From DAOUCP01 sp034432155 (GTDB lineage Bacteria > Chloroflexota > Anaerolineae > Epilineales > Epilineaceae): DNA of 64,000 nt. Position 1 is the first letter of the stretch, and every line of letters starts with the position of its first letter. Under the pieces are notes generated by a model, which did no database searches, was not told the origin of the DNA, and saw only the letters and a program-made list of their open reading frames with translations. The position numbers were made by a program, and so were the translations under genes. Of the stretch, positions 51,353 through 61,067 are shown piece by piece. The DNA is taken from contig DAOUCP010000098.1 of assembly GCA_034432155.1 (NCBI GenBank), positions 14,924 to 78,923 on the forward strand, in the 5' to 3' direction.

Positions 51353-53712
51353 GCATCCGCCGCGAGTTTCGGATCAGCCCCGATGCACAGCCCGACCGCG
51401 ACGGCGAGCCACCCCACCTGGTGCACACTCGCCTGCTCATGGAGGACCGCGTGGTGGAGCTCGAGACCGGCGTTCGGGTTTGTTCGCCGGTGTCGGTGAC
51501 GACATCTGGCTGCGGCTTTCTCTTGGGTCGGCCTGGTCAGCTGCGGATCACCTTGCGCAGTCACCTGGAGCGCGAGGTTCGTGGCAGCCTGAGACTCGTG
51601 CCCCGTACCGGCCTGGAGGCTTCGCCGCCGATGGCCGAGTTCCTTCTGCCAGCGCGCTCTTGGACCGATTGCCACTTCGCCGTGCAAGCCACGGAGCGGG
51701 GTACCCACCGAGCCAGCCTGCGCCTCATGGCAGCGGGACTGCAGGTCGATCGCGAGGTGCCCCTGCGGGCGCTCGCGGGGAGCGAGGCCGTCGCGACGGT
51801 CGACGCCAGCGCCGAGCGGGCGACGCTGGAGAGCGCGGCCTTGCGTCTGGAAGGCGATCTGCGCGGCGGCCGGGTGCGCGTCTTCGCGGGACTCACCGAG
51901 CGCCTGCTGGCCACCCTGCCGGCAGCACAGCTCGGTCCGCCCTTCTCCGAGTACCGGGTTCGGCCCGATGTCTACCGCGCCCGGATCGAAGGTGTTGGCC
52001 CTTCGAGCGTTTTGGTTCTTACGCGCAAAGCCGTCGAGATGGAAGGCCTTGAGCTGGAGGCCTACCTCTCCTTCGAGGGCCCGAATGTGGTGGGCGTCCG
52101 ACACCGCCTTGTCAACCACGGCACCGAGCCGCGGCAGGTGGCGCTGCGCCTCGGCAGCGAGAGCCACCTGCAGGGCTACGTCACCTATCCGCTGGCAGGC
52201 GGTCTGGTTCGGGAGCCCTTGCACGGCTTTGGCCATTTCCCGACCGGCCCAACTGACATCCTGCCCCTCGACAGCCGTTTCGCCGAGTCTTGGTGCGCCA
52301 GCGAAGATGAACGCGGTGTGGTTGGCCAGGTGTGGCAAGGGGCCAGCGACGAGCGTTTCAGCTGGGAAGGCCAGTTCCCGGAGATCACCTACGACCTGGG
52401 CAGGATTCTGCCCGGCGACTCGGCCGTCACTCCCCCACTGTGGGTAATCGCCGGCCCTGGCTCGTGGCCCGCGGTGCGCCATTGGTGGCGGCGGGTAGCG
52501 CTGCCGGCCGCCGATGAGGAGCGAGAACCACCCTTGCCGCGCCGGGTGTTTGAGATCCGCGCCGAGCCCCACCCAGCCGTCCTGAGCGCGCAGGAGGACG
52601 TCGTGCGCCTGGTCGCGACCAACTTGCGCGGCACCCCCGTGACGGGTCGGGTGGACCTGGAGATGAGGTTGCCTGGGCGGGCCGGCGGCGCCGCCGTCCG
52701 GCCGGCTGGCTTCGACTTGCCAGCTACCGATCGCGATCGATGGCACGCCACCACGGTGCGTTTGTCGGTGCCTCCGGGGCCGTTTGCCGGCTACCTGCAC
52801 GCCCGCGCGACGGTCGACGGTCAGGCGGTGATCTTCGACGTGCCGCTGCTTCGACTGGGGAGCTCGGGCGAGGTGCTCGTCGACTACCGCGATGGCGTCT
52901 GGACAGTGGACAACGGTGCATTGGCCTATCGCGCCGTGCCAGCGTTTGGCGGTTCGGTCACCGGGCTGGTGTGGCAAGGGCGGGAGCGGTTGCGCTCCGC
53001 CTACCCAGAGCCCAGGCCCTTCCTGTGGAGCGGTCGCTGGTTTGGGGGCATCCATGCCGAGCTCGGTTCGCTAGGGGCTGCGCACCTGGCGCATGAGTCT
53101 TTCGCCGGCGGCCCGATCGAGCGACCTGGCCGTGATGGCGAGTCCTGGCGTGGCGTGGGGGTTTCCTGCGATTTGGCGCACCGCGACCGTCGTGCGTTGC
53201 GCCTGGAGGTGGACTACCTCACACTTCCTGGCAGCAACGTGGTGCTCATCCTGTTGCGATGGACCAACCGCGTCCAGGCACGCCTGCGAGTCGAACCGGC
53301 CCCCCACCTGTGCGTCTGGCTGGCGCCGGGCGTCAGTGGTGTTACCGATGGGCACTGGTTTCGGGCAGGCCGACACGAGGTGCGGGCGGGAGGCCGGTGG
53401 GCCTGCGACATGCGCTCGGAGTCGTGGGGAGCGGTGGCCGATCCGACAACGGGCGAAGCCGCGCTCCTGGTTCCCACGGACCGAGAGGCGGCAGTCTACA
53501 TCGAGGACCTGGCCGGGGATGGCCAGCATCTCGGTCTTCGGCTTCCCATGACCCTGGAGGCCGGTGAGACGCGGCAAGCGACGGCGTGGCTGGTCCTGTG
53601 CCCGACGGCGGAGCTCGAGGCCTACGCCAGCCTGCGCGACTACCGTCCGCAGCTGGAGGTAGCCCGGCCGCCGGTTGGCGAGCCGTCGCTTTCGGAGCGC
53701 CTGATGGGCTAG
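51241..53712 (+). CDS. Large beta-rich region, C-terminal part of the GNAT protein
   Basis: An open frame of 823 codons without signal peptide or membrane segment. From about 51262 it is protein-like throughout: GEVSIRREFRISPD, then several immunoglobulin or galactose-binding-like beta stretches (LEREVRGSLRLVPR, VVGVRHRLVNHGTEPRQVAL), and a late part (VDNGALAYRAVPAFGGSVTG ... PRPFLWSGRWFGGIHAELG) like mutarotase or glycosidase supersandwich folds. No catalytic motif recognised. The GTG at 51241 has no ribosome site, which supports fusion to the GNAT domain upstream. If real, N-acetyltransferase plus such a region is unusual. Confidence 0.65.
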   Translation: MDPGCPPSRPLEACIAVHGDADLGIQLHERVTVAGEVSIRREFRISPDAQPDRDGEPPHLVHTRLLMEDRVVELETGVRVCSPVSVTTSGCGFLLGRPGQLRITLRSHLEREVRGSLRLVPRTGLEASPPMAEFLLPARSWTDCHFAVQATERGTHRASLRLMAAGLQVDREVPLRALAGSEAVATVDASAERATLESAALRLEGDLRGGRVRVFAGLTERLLATLPAAQLGPPFSEYRVRPDVYRARIEGVGPSSVLVLTRKAVEMEGLELEAYLSFEGPNVVGVRHRLVNHGTEPRQVALRLGSESHLQGYVTYPLAGGLVREPLHGFGHFPTGPTDILPLDSRFAESWCASEDERGVVGQVWQGASDERFSWEGQFPEITYDLGRILPGDSAVTPPLWVIAGPGSWPAVRHWWRRVALPAADEEREPPLPRRVFEIRAEPHPAVLSAQEDVVRLVATNLRGTPVTGRVDLEMRLPGRAGGAAVRPAGFDLPATDRDRWHATTVRLSVPPGPFAGYLHARATVDGQAVIFDVPLLRLGSSGEVLVDYRDGVWTVDNGALAYRAVPAFGGSVTGLVWQGRERLRSAYPEPRPFLWSGRWFGGIHAELGSLGAAHLAHESFAGGPIERPGRDGESWRGVGVSCDLAHRDRRALRLEVDYLTLPGSNVVLILLRWTNRVQARLRVEPAPHLCVWLAPGVSGVTDGHWFRAGRHEVRAGGRWACDMRSESWGAVADPTTGEAALLVPTDREAAVYIEDLAGDGQHLGLRLPMTLEAGETRQATAWLVLCPTAELEAYASLRDYRPQLEVARPPVGEPSLSERLMG

Positions 53713-53825
53713 AATCTTCGCCGGGCCAACCGGCGATGGTGCGTGGGGCGGGATCTTGGGCTGGCGACGCAGCGGTCGCCGGTGTGGCCGGATATCTCAG
53801 ATAGGTGCACGAGGAGGTAACCGCA

Positions 53826-54680
53826 ATGCGCTGGCGTCGCGAACGTCGTAGCGAGAACGTCGAGGATCGCAGGTCCAGTCCCATTCCGGGGGGCGCTGCC
53901 GGTGCTGGCGTTGGCGGCATCGGGCTTCTGATCCTCATCGTTGCCGCCCTGGTGATGGGCGTCGATCCCACCGAGTTGCTGCAGGGTACGCAGATCAGTA
54001 CCGGGCCGATGGCCCAGCAGTCGGCGCTGTCGGTAGAGGAACAGGAGAAGCTGAAGGACCATGTGTCCCTTGTGCTTGGCGACACCGAGGTGACCTGGGA
54101 GACGATCTTCGAGGAGCAGGGTGCGAATTATGTGAAGCCTCATCTCGTGCTGTTCACGGGCGGCGTCGAGTCGGCCTGTGGGGTGGCCAGTGCCAGTGTG
54201 GGGCCTTTCTACTGCCCGGGCGACCAGAAGGTGTACCTGGACCTCGACTTCTTCCACGACCTGGCGACGCGGTTCGGTGCGCCCGGTGATTTCGCACAGG
54301 CCTACGTGATCGCGCACGAGATCGGGCACCACGTGCAGAATCTGAGGGGCACGTTGCAGCAAGTCGAGGCCACGCGCCGCGGGCTGGACCAGACGTCGGC
54401 CAATCGCCTGCTCGTGCGGCTGGAGCTGCAAGCAGACTGTTACGCCGGGGTGTGGGCCAACCGGGCCGCCCGTCGCGATCTCATCCTGGACCCCGAGGAC
54501 ATCGAAGAGGGAATCGGCGCTGCCAGTGCGGTGGGCGACGACCGGCTCCAGAAGCAGACGCGGGGCTACGTGGTTCCGGATTCATTCACGCACGGCACTT
54601 CGGCCCAGCGCGTGGAGTGGTTCCGGCGCGGTCTCGAGACCGGCGATCTGGCTGCCTGCGACACCTTCTCGCGTAGCTAG
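53826..54680 (+). CDS. Neutral zinc metallopeptidase (YpfJ/DUF2265-type)
   Basis: A 284-residue protein. It has one N-terminal membrane helix (GGAAGAGVGGIGLLILIVAA), then FYCPGDQKVYLDLDFFHDL, the zinc motif VIAHEIGHHVQ (HExxH plus following His), LELQADCYAGVWAN and GDDRLQKQ, all landmarks of the family. The peptidase domain probably faces outside. GGAGGTAAC precedes ATG 53826. Family substrates are unknown. Confidence 0.92.
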   Translation: MRWRRERRSENVEDRRSSPIPGGAAGAGVGGIGLLILIVAALVMGVDPTELLQGTQISTGPMAQQSALSVEEQEKLKDHVSLVLGDTEVTWETIFEEQGANYVKPHLVLFTGGVESACGVASASVGPFYCPGDQKVYLDLDFFHDLATRFGAPGDFAQAYVIAHEIGHHVQNLRGTLQQVEATRRGLDQTSANRLLVRLELQADCYAGVWANRAARRDLILDPEDIEEGIGAASAVGDDRLQKQTRGYVVPDSFTHGTSAQRVEWFRRGLETGDLAACDTFSRS

Positions 54681-54724
54681 CTGCGCCCATCGGTCGCCGG
54701 CCGTCCTCGTTGGCTTGCTCGTCG

Positions 54725-57688
54725 CTACACCGGGGAGACCTCGAACCAACCGTCTAGCTCGGCGTTGGCCTTGGTGATCAGTTCCTCGCCGCCGATGGCT
54801 GCCACGGCATCGCCGTCCCGCAGGTAGGCCTCGGCGACGCGGACCAGGTCGTCTGCCCGCACCGCCAGGAGTTGGCGACGGAAAGCCGTTCGTCGCTCCA
54901 GGGTGTAGCCGGCCAGGTCGGAGAAGAAGCGATCGCGGCCCTTCGTATCGGGTGACAGGAGCGGGTCTACGTCGCCAGCCGATTCGAGGATGGCCTCGGT
55001 GAGGGTGCGCTCGCTGGGTTTCTGCCGCAGAACGAAGTCAATCGCGCTACTAAACGCCCGGAGCGTGGCGACGAGCTGCGGATCGCGGTACGACATGAAG
55101 ACGAAGAGGCCGTTCTCTGGCTGGGACATGGAGCGGCCACCGTACGCGCCGCCCTTCTCACGAACCTCGCGGTGAATGTGCGTGGCGCGGAGGTAGTTGC
55201 CAAGAACCATGAGTGCCGGTGCGTCAGGATGCGTGAAGGGCACAGTGCGGAAGACCCGAGCCACGTACGCAACGGGCACCGCCGCAGTGCGGGCCACAGC
55301 CCGACAACCTCCTGCCGCCGGAGTCGTGTCGGCCTTGGCGGGCGGATGCGGCTCGCGGCTGCCATCGGCCGAAAGGGATCGCACGAGTCCGCCGACCGAG
55401 TCGCCGAGAGCAGGCAGCTGCGCCTCCTCGCTGGTGACGCAGGCGTTCACCGCGCCGCGACGGAACACAGCGTCCCGCAAGTGCTCCAGGTGCTCGACGG
55501 TGGTGGCCAGCTCCTGCGGCGTCAGGCTGGCCAGCCGCCGCGCCACGGCGAGCTGACTGAGGCCGCTCAGTCGTTCGCGCAGGCTCCCTTGCGGGCTGAG
55601 CTGGGCATCGGCCAAGGCGATGCTGTACAAGTGGCCGGCAGACAGGATGCGGGACTCGAGACTGGCACGGTACTGGCCGAACAGGTCGGCGAGGTGATCG
55701 GGCTCGAAGTGCAGACCAGTCAAGAAGTCGGCCAGGATGTCGAGCAGAGCTGCGTGGTTGCGGTACAAGGCCGACCCGTGTAGGCTGAATCCTCGCTCTT
55801 GGCGGGCGAGATCGTCGGGTGCCGTCCGCAGGCCGACGCTGGCGCCAATTCCGCCGGTGAAGCGATTGACGCGTGCCGCCATCTGGATGTGGTCATACCG
55901 TCCTGCTCCTAGCCGAGGCAGCACGTAGGCAAGTACTGGCAAGAGCTCGAGCTCTTCGTCCGAGAGGTGAGCGACGTCGAAGGCAATGTCGACGTATGTT
56001 AGCCCATTGGTGGGCTGGGCGAAGAGCCCCAAGCAGCCGCCATCCAGCGCCTGCATCTCTTGCGGAATGCGCTCGTACTCCACCGGGATATCGCCCAGGG
56101 TGAGGGTGGGTAAGCACGACACGTCGCCCGGCGACTGCTGGCGGACGCGTAGTTCCTGGGCACGGGCGACGATGCGCGACACTTCCTCGTCCGTCAGACG
56201 CTCCCGCACTGCGGCGGCTCTCTGGGCTTCCTCCGCCTCCTCACGTGCCGTGAGCTGATCGTCCGGCGTGAGCAAAATGCGCACGCGATGCGGGTTCTGC
56301 AGCAGGGTACGGTCGATCAGGTCCTCAAAGAACCGCCCCTTGCTGCGCTCGGCAGCCAGTCGCGCCAGGTTCTCTTCCAGCAGCAGCGCCTGCTGGGGAT
56401 CGCCATCGTAGAGGTAGGCACCGGCGATGCTGAACAGCAGCTTGAGTCCGTATGGCGCTCCGGCGTTGCTCACCTCGCGGCTGTCGATCTCCACCCCGTG
56501 CATAGCGCCGTCGACCAGCTCCGGATCCAGTCCCTCGGCCACCAGCCGTCGCAAGGTGGTGAGGATGAGCTCCTCCACAGCCTCGGCATCCGCCGCCGCG
56601 ATGTCCTTGAGACCGGCGGCAAATACCGCCTCCCGCGTTGCGGTGTCGAAACCGGTGCCATCGGCCAGCGCCTTGCCGAGTCGGGATTCGATGAGCGCTC
56701 GTCGCAAGGGAGCCGCCTCACTGCCCAGGAGCACGTCCTCGAGAACCTCGAATGCCAGGGTGGCGAAGCTGTCGGCGACGGGAACGGTTCGCCAGGCCAC
56801 GAGGACCTGGCTCTTGCGGCCGTCGTTCTCGGCCGCAGCCAGGGGATACGGGGCGGCAACGGCGCGCGGCGCCGGGAAGGTCGGCTGGTCGGGTATGCGC
56901 ACGTCGATGGCCCGATGCTCGAAGTGTGAAAGCACCGTATCTTCGATCCGCTCCAGCGTCGTCTCGAGCGGCAGGTCACCATACGTGTAGAAGTACGCGT
57001 TGGACGGATGGTAGTGCTCGGCGTGAAAGCGCCGCAACGCTTCCGCAGTGAGCTCTGGGATATGGCGCGGCTCGCCGCCGCTGTTAAAGGCATACGGCAA
57101 ATCGGGGAAGAGCGCCTCCGCGACGGCGCGCGCCATGCGGTTGGGGGCGGTGGCCATCGCCCCCTTCATCTCATTGTAGACAACGCCCGTGTAGCGCAGG
57201 GGCGTGCTCGAGTCATCGGGGTCGGTGAATTCCAAGCGATGCCCTTCCTGCAGAAAGGAGTACTCATCGAGATTGGGGAAGAAGCAGGCATCCAGGTACA
57301 CGTCGAGCAGGTTGTAGAAGTCCTTCTCATTGCGGGTGGCGAAGGGGTATGCCGTCCACGTCTCCGAAGTCATGGCGTTCATGAAGGTCGCCAGGGAGCG
57401 GGGGAGCATGGCGAAGAACGGGTCGCGCACCGGGAAGCGTCGCGAGCCGCTGAGGACGATGTGCTCGAGAATGTGAGCTACGCCTGTGGAGTCGCTCGGA
57501 ATGGTCGGGAAAGTCACGGCGAAGACGTTGTTGTCGTCCGGGCGGGCAATGTGCACGTGTCGAGCGCCGGTCGGCTCGTGCAGCAACTCGATGTAAGTGC
57601 CGTGCAGAAGCGGCAGGTCCGCCAGCCGCCGGACGCGGTAGCCGTGACATAGATCACCGACGCGCAAGGGCACGTGTGCGTTCCTCAT
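54725..57688 (-). CDS. M16C insulinase-type metallopeptidase (presequence protease-like)
   Basis: A 987-residue protein. The inverted zinc motif is in GVAHILEHIVLSGS (HxxEH, about residue 74), followed by SLATFMNAMTSETWTAYPFA and NLLDVYLDACFFP, as in PreP/Cym1 enzymes. The length and a second, catalytically inactive half also match. It degrades short peptides in a closed chamber. ATG 57688 follows AAGGATGC. Confidence 0.93.
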   Translation of the reverse strand: MRNAHVPLRVGDLCHGYRVRRLADLPLLHGTYIELLHEPTGARHVHIARPDDNNVFAVTFPTIPSDSTGVAHILEHIVLSGSRRFPVRDPFFAMLPRSLATFMNAMTSETWTAYPFATRNEKDFYNLLDVYLDACFFPNLDEYSFLQEGHRLEFTDPDDSSTPLRYTGVVYNEMKGAMATAPNRMARAVAEALFPDLPYAFNSGGEPRHIPELTAEALRRFHAEHYHPSNAYFYTYGDLPLETTLERIEDTVLSHFEHRAIDVRIPDQPTFPAPRAVAAPYPLAAAENDGRKSQVLVAWRTVPVADSFATLAFEVLEDVLLGSEAAPLRRALIESRLGKALADGTGFDTATREAVFAAGLKDIAAADAEAVEELILTTLRRLVAEGLDPELVDGAMHGVEIDSREVSNAGAPYGLKLLFSIAGAYLYDGDPQQALLLEENLARLAAERSKGRFFEDLIDRTLLQNPHRVRILLTPDDQLTAREEAEEAQRAAAVRERLTDEEVSRIVARAQELRVRQQSPGDVSCLPTLTLGDIPVEYERIPQEMQALDGGCLGLFAQPTNGLTYVDIAFDVAHLSDEELELLPVLAYVLPRLGAGRYDHIQMAARVNRFTGGIGASVGLRTAPDDLARQERGFSLHGSALYRNHAALLDILADFLTGLHFEPDHLADLFGQYRASLESRILSAGHLYSIALADAQLSPQGSLRERLSGLSQLAVARRLASLTPQELATTVEHLEHLRDAVFRRGAVNACVTSEEAQLPALGDSVGGLVRSLSADGSREPHPPAKADTTPAAGGCRAVARTAAVPVAYVARVFRTVPFTHPDAPALMVLGNYLRATHIHREVREKGGAYGGRSMSQPENGLFVFMSYRDPQLVATLRAFSSAIDFVLRQKPSERTLTEAILESAGDVDPLLSPDTKGRDRFFSDLAGYTLERRTAFRRQLLAVRADDLVRVAEAYLRDGDAVAAIGGEELITKANAELDGWFEVSPV

Positions 57689-58009
57689 GATTGCATCCTT
57701 CGGCGCGGGAGAGCTCGCGCCCGCTCTGGGGGTGATGGTCGCTCGAGGCAGACTCCAATTCTAGTCCGCGCTGCCGGACTTCCAATTCGGCGCTCCGACC
57801 GGTTCAGAAGGCCGAGTGCCATCCGCTTTGTGGTGATCCCTGGTCTTCCCGCAGCTGGCGCGAGCCCGCTTGTGAGTAGAATTAGTACATGGGAAGGCAC
57901 CGTCACCACGCCGCAGCGGTCCGCCGCAGCCAAGCGGGCCGAGGGTGGGCGTGCATCGGCCGGTCAGCTTTCGGCGTCTGGTCGCCCGGCTGGCCAAGGA
58001 GTTGCTGCC
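57689..58009. other. Divergent gap between the M16C peptidase and phosphatase genes
   Basis: Contains the peptidase promoter (57758-57785, minus). Toward the phosphatase gene no convincing promoter was found. Confidence 0.4.
57758..57785 (-). promoter_or_regulatory. Promoter of the M16C peptidase gene
   Basis: Minus strand TTGGAA (57780-57785), 16-base spacer, TAGAAT (57758-57763), about 70 bases before the ATG at 57688. Confidence 0.45.
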
Positions 58010-58639
58010 ATGGCGGTCGATGAGCAGCCTGTGGGCCGGCTGTCGATGTTTCACCGGCTCTTCGACCGGCTCTACCCTATGATCCGGTTCGTCCACGAGC
58101 GGCTCCGCGGACACGCCTGGTTCACGCAGATCGAGCCCCACATCTGGCTCGGCGGCGCGCCGACGTATGGCCGCGACTACCAGTTCCTCCTCGACCACGG
58201 AATCACGGCCGTACTGAATATCCGGGCCGAGCGGTCGGACGAGACCGCATTCTATGGCCGTCACGGCATCACCCACATTCGCTTTCGGGTGCCCGATGTC
58301 GCCGTTCCCGATGAGACGGTGATTACCGCCGCCGTGGACTGGCTAGTGCAGCAACTGGCGGATGGCCGCACTGTACTCGTCCACTGCGCCAAGGGTCGCG
58401 GCCGGTCGGCTACGCTTCTGGCGGGCTATCTCATGCGTGAGCGGGGGATGAGCTTCGAGGCGGCGCGCGACTTCCTGAAGTCGAAACGTTCCCTGGCCAA
58501 ACTGGAAGAGCGGCATGGCGAACGCCTTAGGAGGTGGCTTGCGCATCAGGGCACGGCCACGGCGTGCCCGGAGCTCGCAGGGGACAGATTGCCCACGTTT
58601 CCGAGCTCCGGGGTGACGTCCCAAGAAGGGAGGGGCTAG
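58010..58639 (+). CDS. Dual-specificity/tyrosine phosphatase-like protein
   Basis: A 209-residue protein with IWLGGAPTYGRDYQFLLDHG, ITAVLNIRAERSDE, the general-acid Asp in FRVPDVAVPD, and the P-loop VLVHCAKGRGRSAT (Cx5R). This set is typical of dual-specificity phosphatases of the PTPMT1/laforin-like or bacterial type. The substrate could be a protein, a phospholipid or an inositol phosphate. ATG 58010 follows AAGGAG. It lies just before the corrinoid gene (6 bases) but has no evident metabolic link to it. Confidence 0.85.
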   Translation: MAVDEQPVGRLSMFHRLFDRLYPMIRFVHERLRGHAWFTQIEPHIWLGGAPTYGRDYQFLLDHGITAVLNIRAERSDETAFYGRHGITHIRFRVPDVAVPDETVITAAVDWLVQQLADGRTVLVHCAKGRGRSATLLAGYLMRERGMSFEAARDFLKSKRSLAKLEERHGERLRRWLAHQGTATACPELAGDRLPTFPSSGVTSQEGRG

Positions 58640-58645
58640 CACCCG

Positions 58646-59308
58646 GTGGATCCAGCGAACTTGTGGCAGGAGCAGCGGCAGGCGATCGTTGCCGGCGACT
58701 CCGATATGGCCCGAGACCTGGCACGTGCGGCGATCGAGCGCGGCCTGGACCTGGCGAGGTGCATCGAGCAGGGCTTCGTGGCTGGCATCGAGGAGGTGGG
58801 CCGGCTTTGGGAAGAGGGTGAGTACTTTCTACCGGAGCTCATGCACAGCGCCGAAGCGCTGAAGGCAGCCATGGCCATCCTGCGGCCCGAGCTTCTGCGG
58901 CGCGGCGAGAAGGCCAGCAGTGCCGGCCGGGTGGTGATCGGCACCGTGCAAGGCGATATCCACGACATTGGCAAGACTCTGGTGGCCACCTTCCTGGAGG
59001 CCAACGGCTTCGAGGTGGTCGACCTGGGCCGCGATGTACCTCTTGCCGATTTCGTGGAAGCCGCCTGGCGAGAGCGGGCGCAGCTCATCGGGCTCTCGGC
59101 GCTGCTCACGACGACCATGCCCGGCCAGGCGGAGGTGGTCCGCCTGTGCGATGAGCGTGGCCTGCGCCCTGGAGTGGCGGTGATGATCGGTGGCGCGCCA
59201 GTCACGCGGCGCTACGCTGAGTCGATCGGGGCCGATGGTTTCGCGGCTAACGCTGTCGATGCCGTCGCCGAGGCCCGTCGGCTGTTGGCGCGGTGTCGGC
59301 TGGGATGA
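58646..59308 (+). CDS. Corrinoid (cobalamin-binding) methyl carrier protein
   Basis: A 220-residue protein of the MtbC/MttC/MtaC type. The N-terminal helical cap includes LMHSAEALKAAMAILRPEL, and the Rossmann domain holds GDIHDIGK (Co-ligand His), LIGLSALLTTTMPG and MIGGAPVT, the B12-binding pattern. It shuttles a methyl group between a methyltransferase and an acceptor. The start is GTG 58646. Together with the next three genes it forms a methyl-transfer module. Confidence 0.92.
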   Translation: MDPANLWQEQRQAIVAGDSDMARDLARAAIERGLDLARCIEQGFVAGIEEVGRLWEEGEYFLPELMHSAEALKAAMAILRPELLRRGEKASSAGRVVIGTVQGDIHDIGKTLVATFLEANGFEVVDLGRDVPLADFVEAAWRERAQLIGLSALLTTTMPGQAEVVRLCDERGLRPGVAVMIGGAPVTRRYAESIGADGFAANAVDAVAEARRLLARCRLG

Positions 59309-59317
59309 CCATCTGCA

Positions 59318-60247
59318 ATGAGCGCCCAAGTCATGGGTTCGGGGCGCGCGCCTGAAGCCGGCGAGAGGCGACCATCCCTCTCGGCGCTGCTGGCCGAGCG
59401 CGTGGTGCTGCTGGACGGGGCCATGGGTACCGCCCTGGTCGAACACGGGCTGCCCGTGGGTACCCCTCCCGACCTGTGGAACCTGGAGCGGCCGGACTGT
59501 GTACTCGCAGTGCACCAGTCGTACATTGCTGCGGGCAGCGATGTGATCCAGACGAACACCTTTGGCGCAAGTCCGCTGGCTTTGGCTCGCCATGGCTTGG
59601 AGGATCGGATGGCTGAGCTGAACCGCGCGGCGGTGCGGATTGCCCGGGAGGCTGCCGGTGCGGAGCACGTGGTAGCGGGCAACCTGGGACCTTCGGGGAG
59701 GCTGCTCGCGCCGCTCGGCGATGTCCTGCCGTCGGAGGTGGTGGACTCCTTCCGTCGCCAGGCACTGGTTCTGGCCGAGGCGGGTGTCGACTGCCTCTGC
59801 ATCGAGACGATGATGGACCTGGCGGAGGCGCGCTGCGCCCTCGAGGCGGCGTTGCTGGTTGGCTTGCCGGTGACGGTTTGCATGACCTTCGAGCGCCGCC
59901 AGCGTGGCCATTTCACCTTGATGGGCGATCGGCCGGAAGCGGCGATGCGTGCCCTCGCCGGGTCAGGTGCGACAGCGGTCGGTGCCAACTGCTCGCTCGG
60001 CAGCGGCGACATGTTGGCGATGGTGCCGTCCCTGCTCGCCGGCAGTGAGCATGTCCCTTTGATCGTCAAGCCAAATGCCGGGCTGCCGGAGACGGTAGCT
60101 GGGCGCCCGGTCTACCGCCAGGAACCGGCGGCCTTCGCTACGGATGTGGCGCGGGCGGTCGATCTAGGGGCTCGGATGGTGGGTGGCTGTTGTGGCACGA
60201 ACGCGCAGCACATTGCTGCGCTGCGGCGCGAGCTGTTCGAGCAGTGA
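59318..60247 (+). CDS. Homocysteine S-methyltransferase-type protein
   Basis: A 309-residue protein matching the N-terminal (BHMT-like) domain of MetH: VVLLDGAMGTAL, IQTNTFGASPLAL, VGANCSLG and GGCCGTNAQHI. The Cys in GANC and the Cys pair in GGCCGT are the zinc ligands that activate homocysteine or another thiol. With the corrinoid protein 9 bases upstream it should transfer methyl from B12 to homocysteine, or to another thiol. Confidence 0.88.
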   Translation: MSAQVMGSGRAPEAGERRPSLSALLAERVVLLDGAMGTALVEHGLPVGTPPDLWNLERPDCVLAVHQSYIAAGSDVIQTNTFGASPLALARHGLEDRMAELNRAAVRIAREAAGAEHVVAGNLGPSGRLLAPLGDVLPSEVVDSFRRQALVLAEAGVDCLCIETMMDLAEARCALEAALLVGLPVTVCMTFERRQRGHFTLMGDRPEAAMRALAGSGATAVGANCSLGSGDMLAMVPSLLAGSEHVPLIVKPNAGLPETVAGRPVYRQEPAAFATDVARAVDLGARMVGGCCGTNAQHIAALRRELFEQ

Positions 60248-60329
60248 ACGTCCGAGACGGCACCCCGGTGGGCGCTCGGCCGCGACGCCTGCCAAAGCGC
60301 CGAGGGCCGAGAAGAAAGGCACGGGGCGG

Positions 60330-61067
60330 ATGAGCCGGCACCGCCAGGTGCTCGAATTCGAATCGCTCGCCATTCCTCGCGAGATGGTGCTCCGGCTCCT
60401 CGCAAGCCGCAAGAACCGCCGAGAACCGGGAGCTGCGCTGGAGGCGGCGATTGCCGAGGCGATTGATGTCGCCGAGCAGCTCATCAGAGCCAAAGCAGTC
60501 ATTGGCTTCAGCCATGAGGGCCTCACCGGCGCAGCGAGTGCGGCCGCAACCGGCCCACTGGCGCTAGCTGTTTGCACCATCGGTCCGCGGCTTGAGGAGC
60601 GGGTGGCCGAGCTGGCCGACCGTGGCCACGTCAGCCAGGCGCTCGTCTTGGACGCCGTCGGCTCGGCGGCGGCAGAGGCGGTGGCCGATCGAGCCAACGG
60701 CCTGATCTGCGCACTGGTGGCAGCCACGGATCTGGCGCCGCAGCGGCGCGCCAGCCCTGGCTACGATGCGTTCGCCTTGACGGAGCAGTCGGCGCTCTTC
60801 TCGGTGCTCCGACCCGCCGACATCGGGGTCACACTGACTGACCGCTGGATGATGGTGCCGCGGAAGTCGGTGTCGTTCGTCGTCCGCTTGCTCGGCGCGG
60901 CTGCGGCGGCGGCCGCTGATTCGCCCCAGCGTCGCTGCTCCATCTGTGGTCTGGCCAACTGCCCGTACCGCGGCCAGCCGCTGGGCTGCAAGGCGGCCGC
61001 CGATTCGTCCGTTTGGCAGGCTCTGGTGTCAGGAGGTGACTTCGATGGCTCCTGCTCTTCGACCTAG
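60330..61067 (+). CDS. Methionine synthase activation domain-like protein
   Basis: A 245-residue protein. TIGPRLEERVAELADRGHVS and LDAVGSAAAEAVAD, then SPGYDAFALTEQSALFSVLR and DIGVTLTDRWMMVPRKSVSF, match the C-terminal AdoMet-binding reactivation domain of MetH. It ends with a Cys-rich stretch (CSICGLANCPYRG) typical of stand-alone versions. It probably returns inactive cob(II)alamin of the corrinoid protein to service. ATG 60330 has GAAAGG upstream. The MttB gene starts inside its last 23 bases. Confidence 0.85.
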   Translation: MSRHRQVLEFESLAIPREMVLRLLASRKNRREPGAALEAAIAEAIDVAEQLIRAKAVIGFSHEGLTGAASAAATGPLALAVCTIGPRLEERVAELADRGHVSQALVLDAVGSAAAEAVADRANGLICALVAATDLAPQRRASPGYDAFALTEQSALFSVLRPADIGVTLTDRWMMVPRKSVSFVVRLLGAAAAAAADSPQRRCSICGLANCPYRGQPLGCKAAADSSVWQALVSGGDFDGSCSST

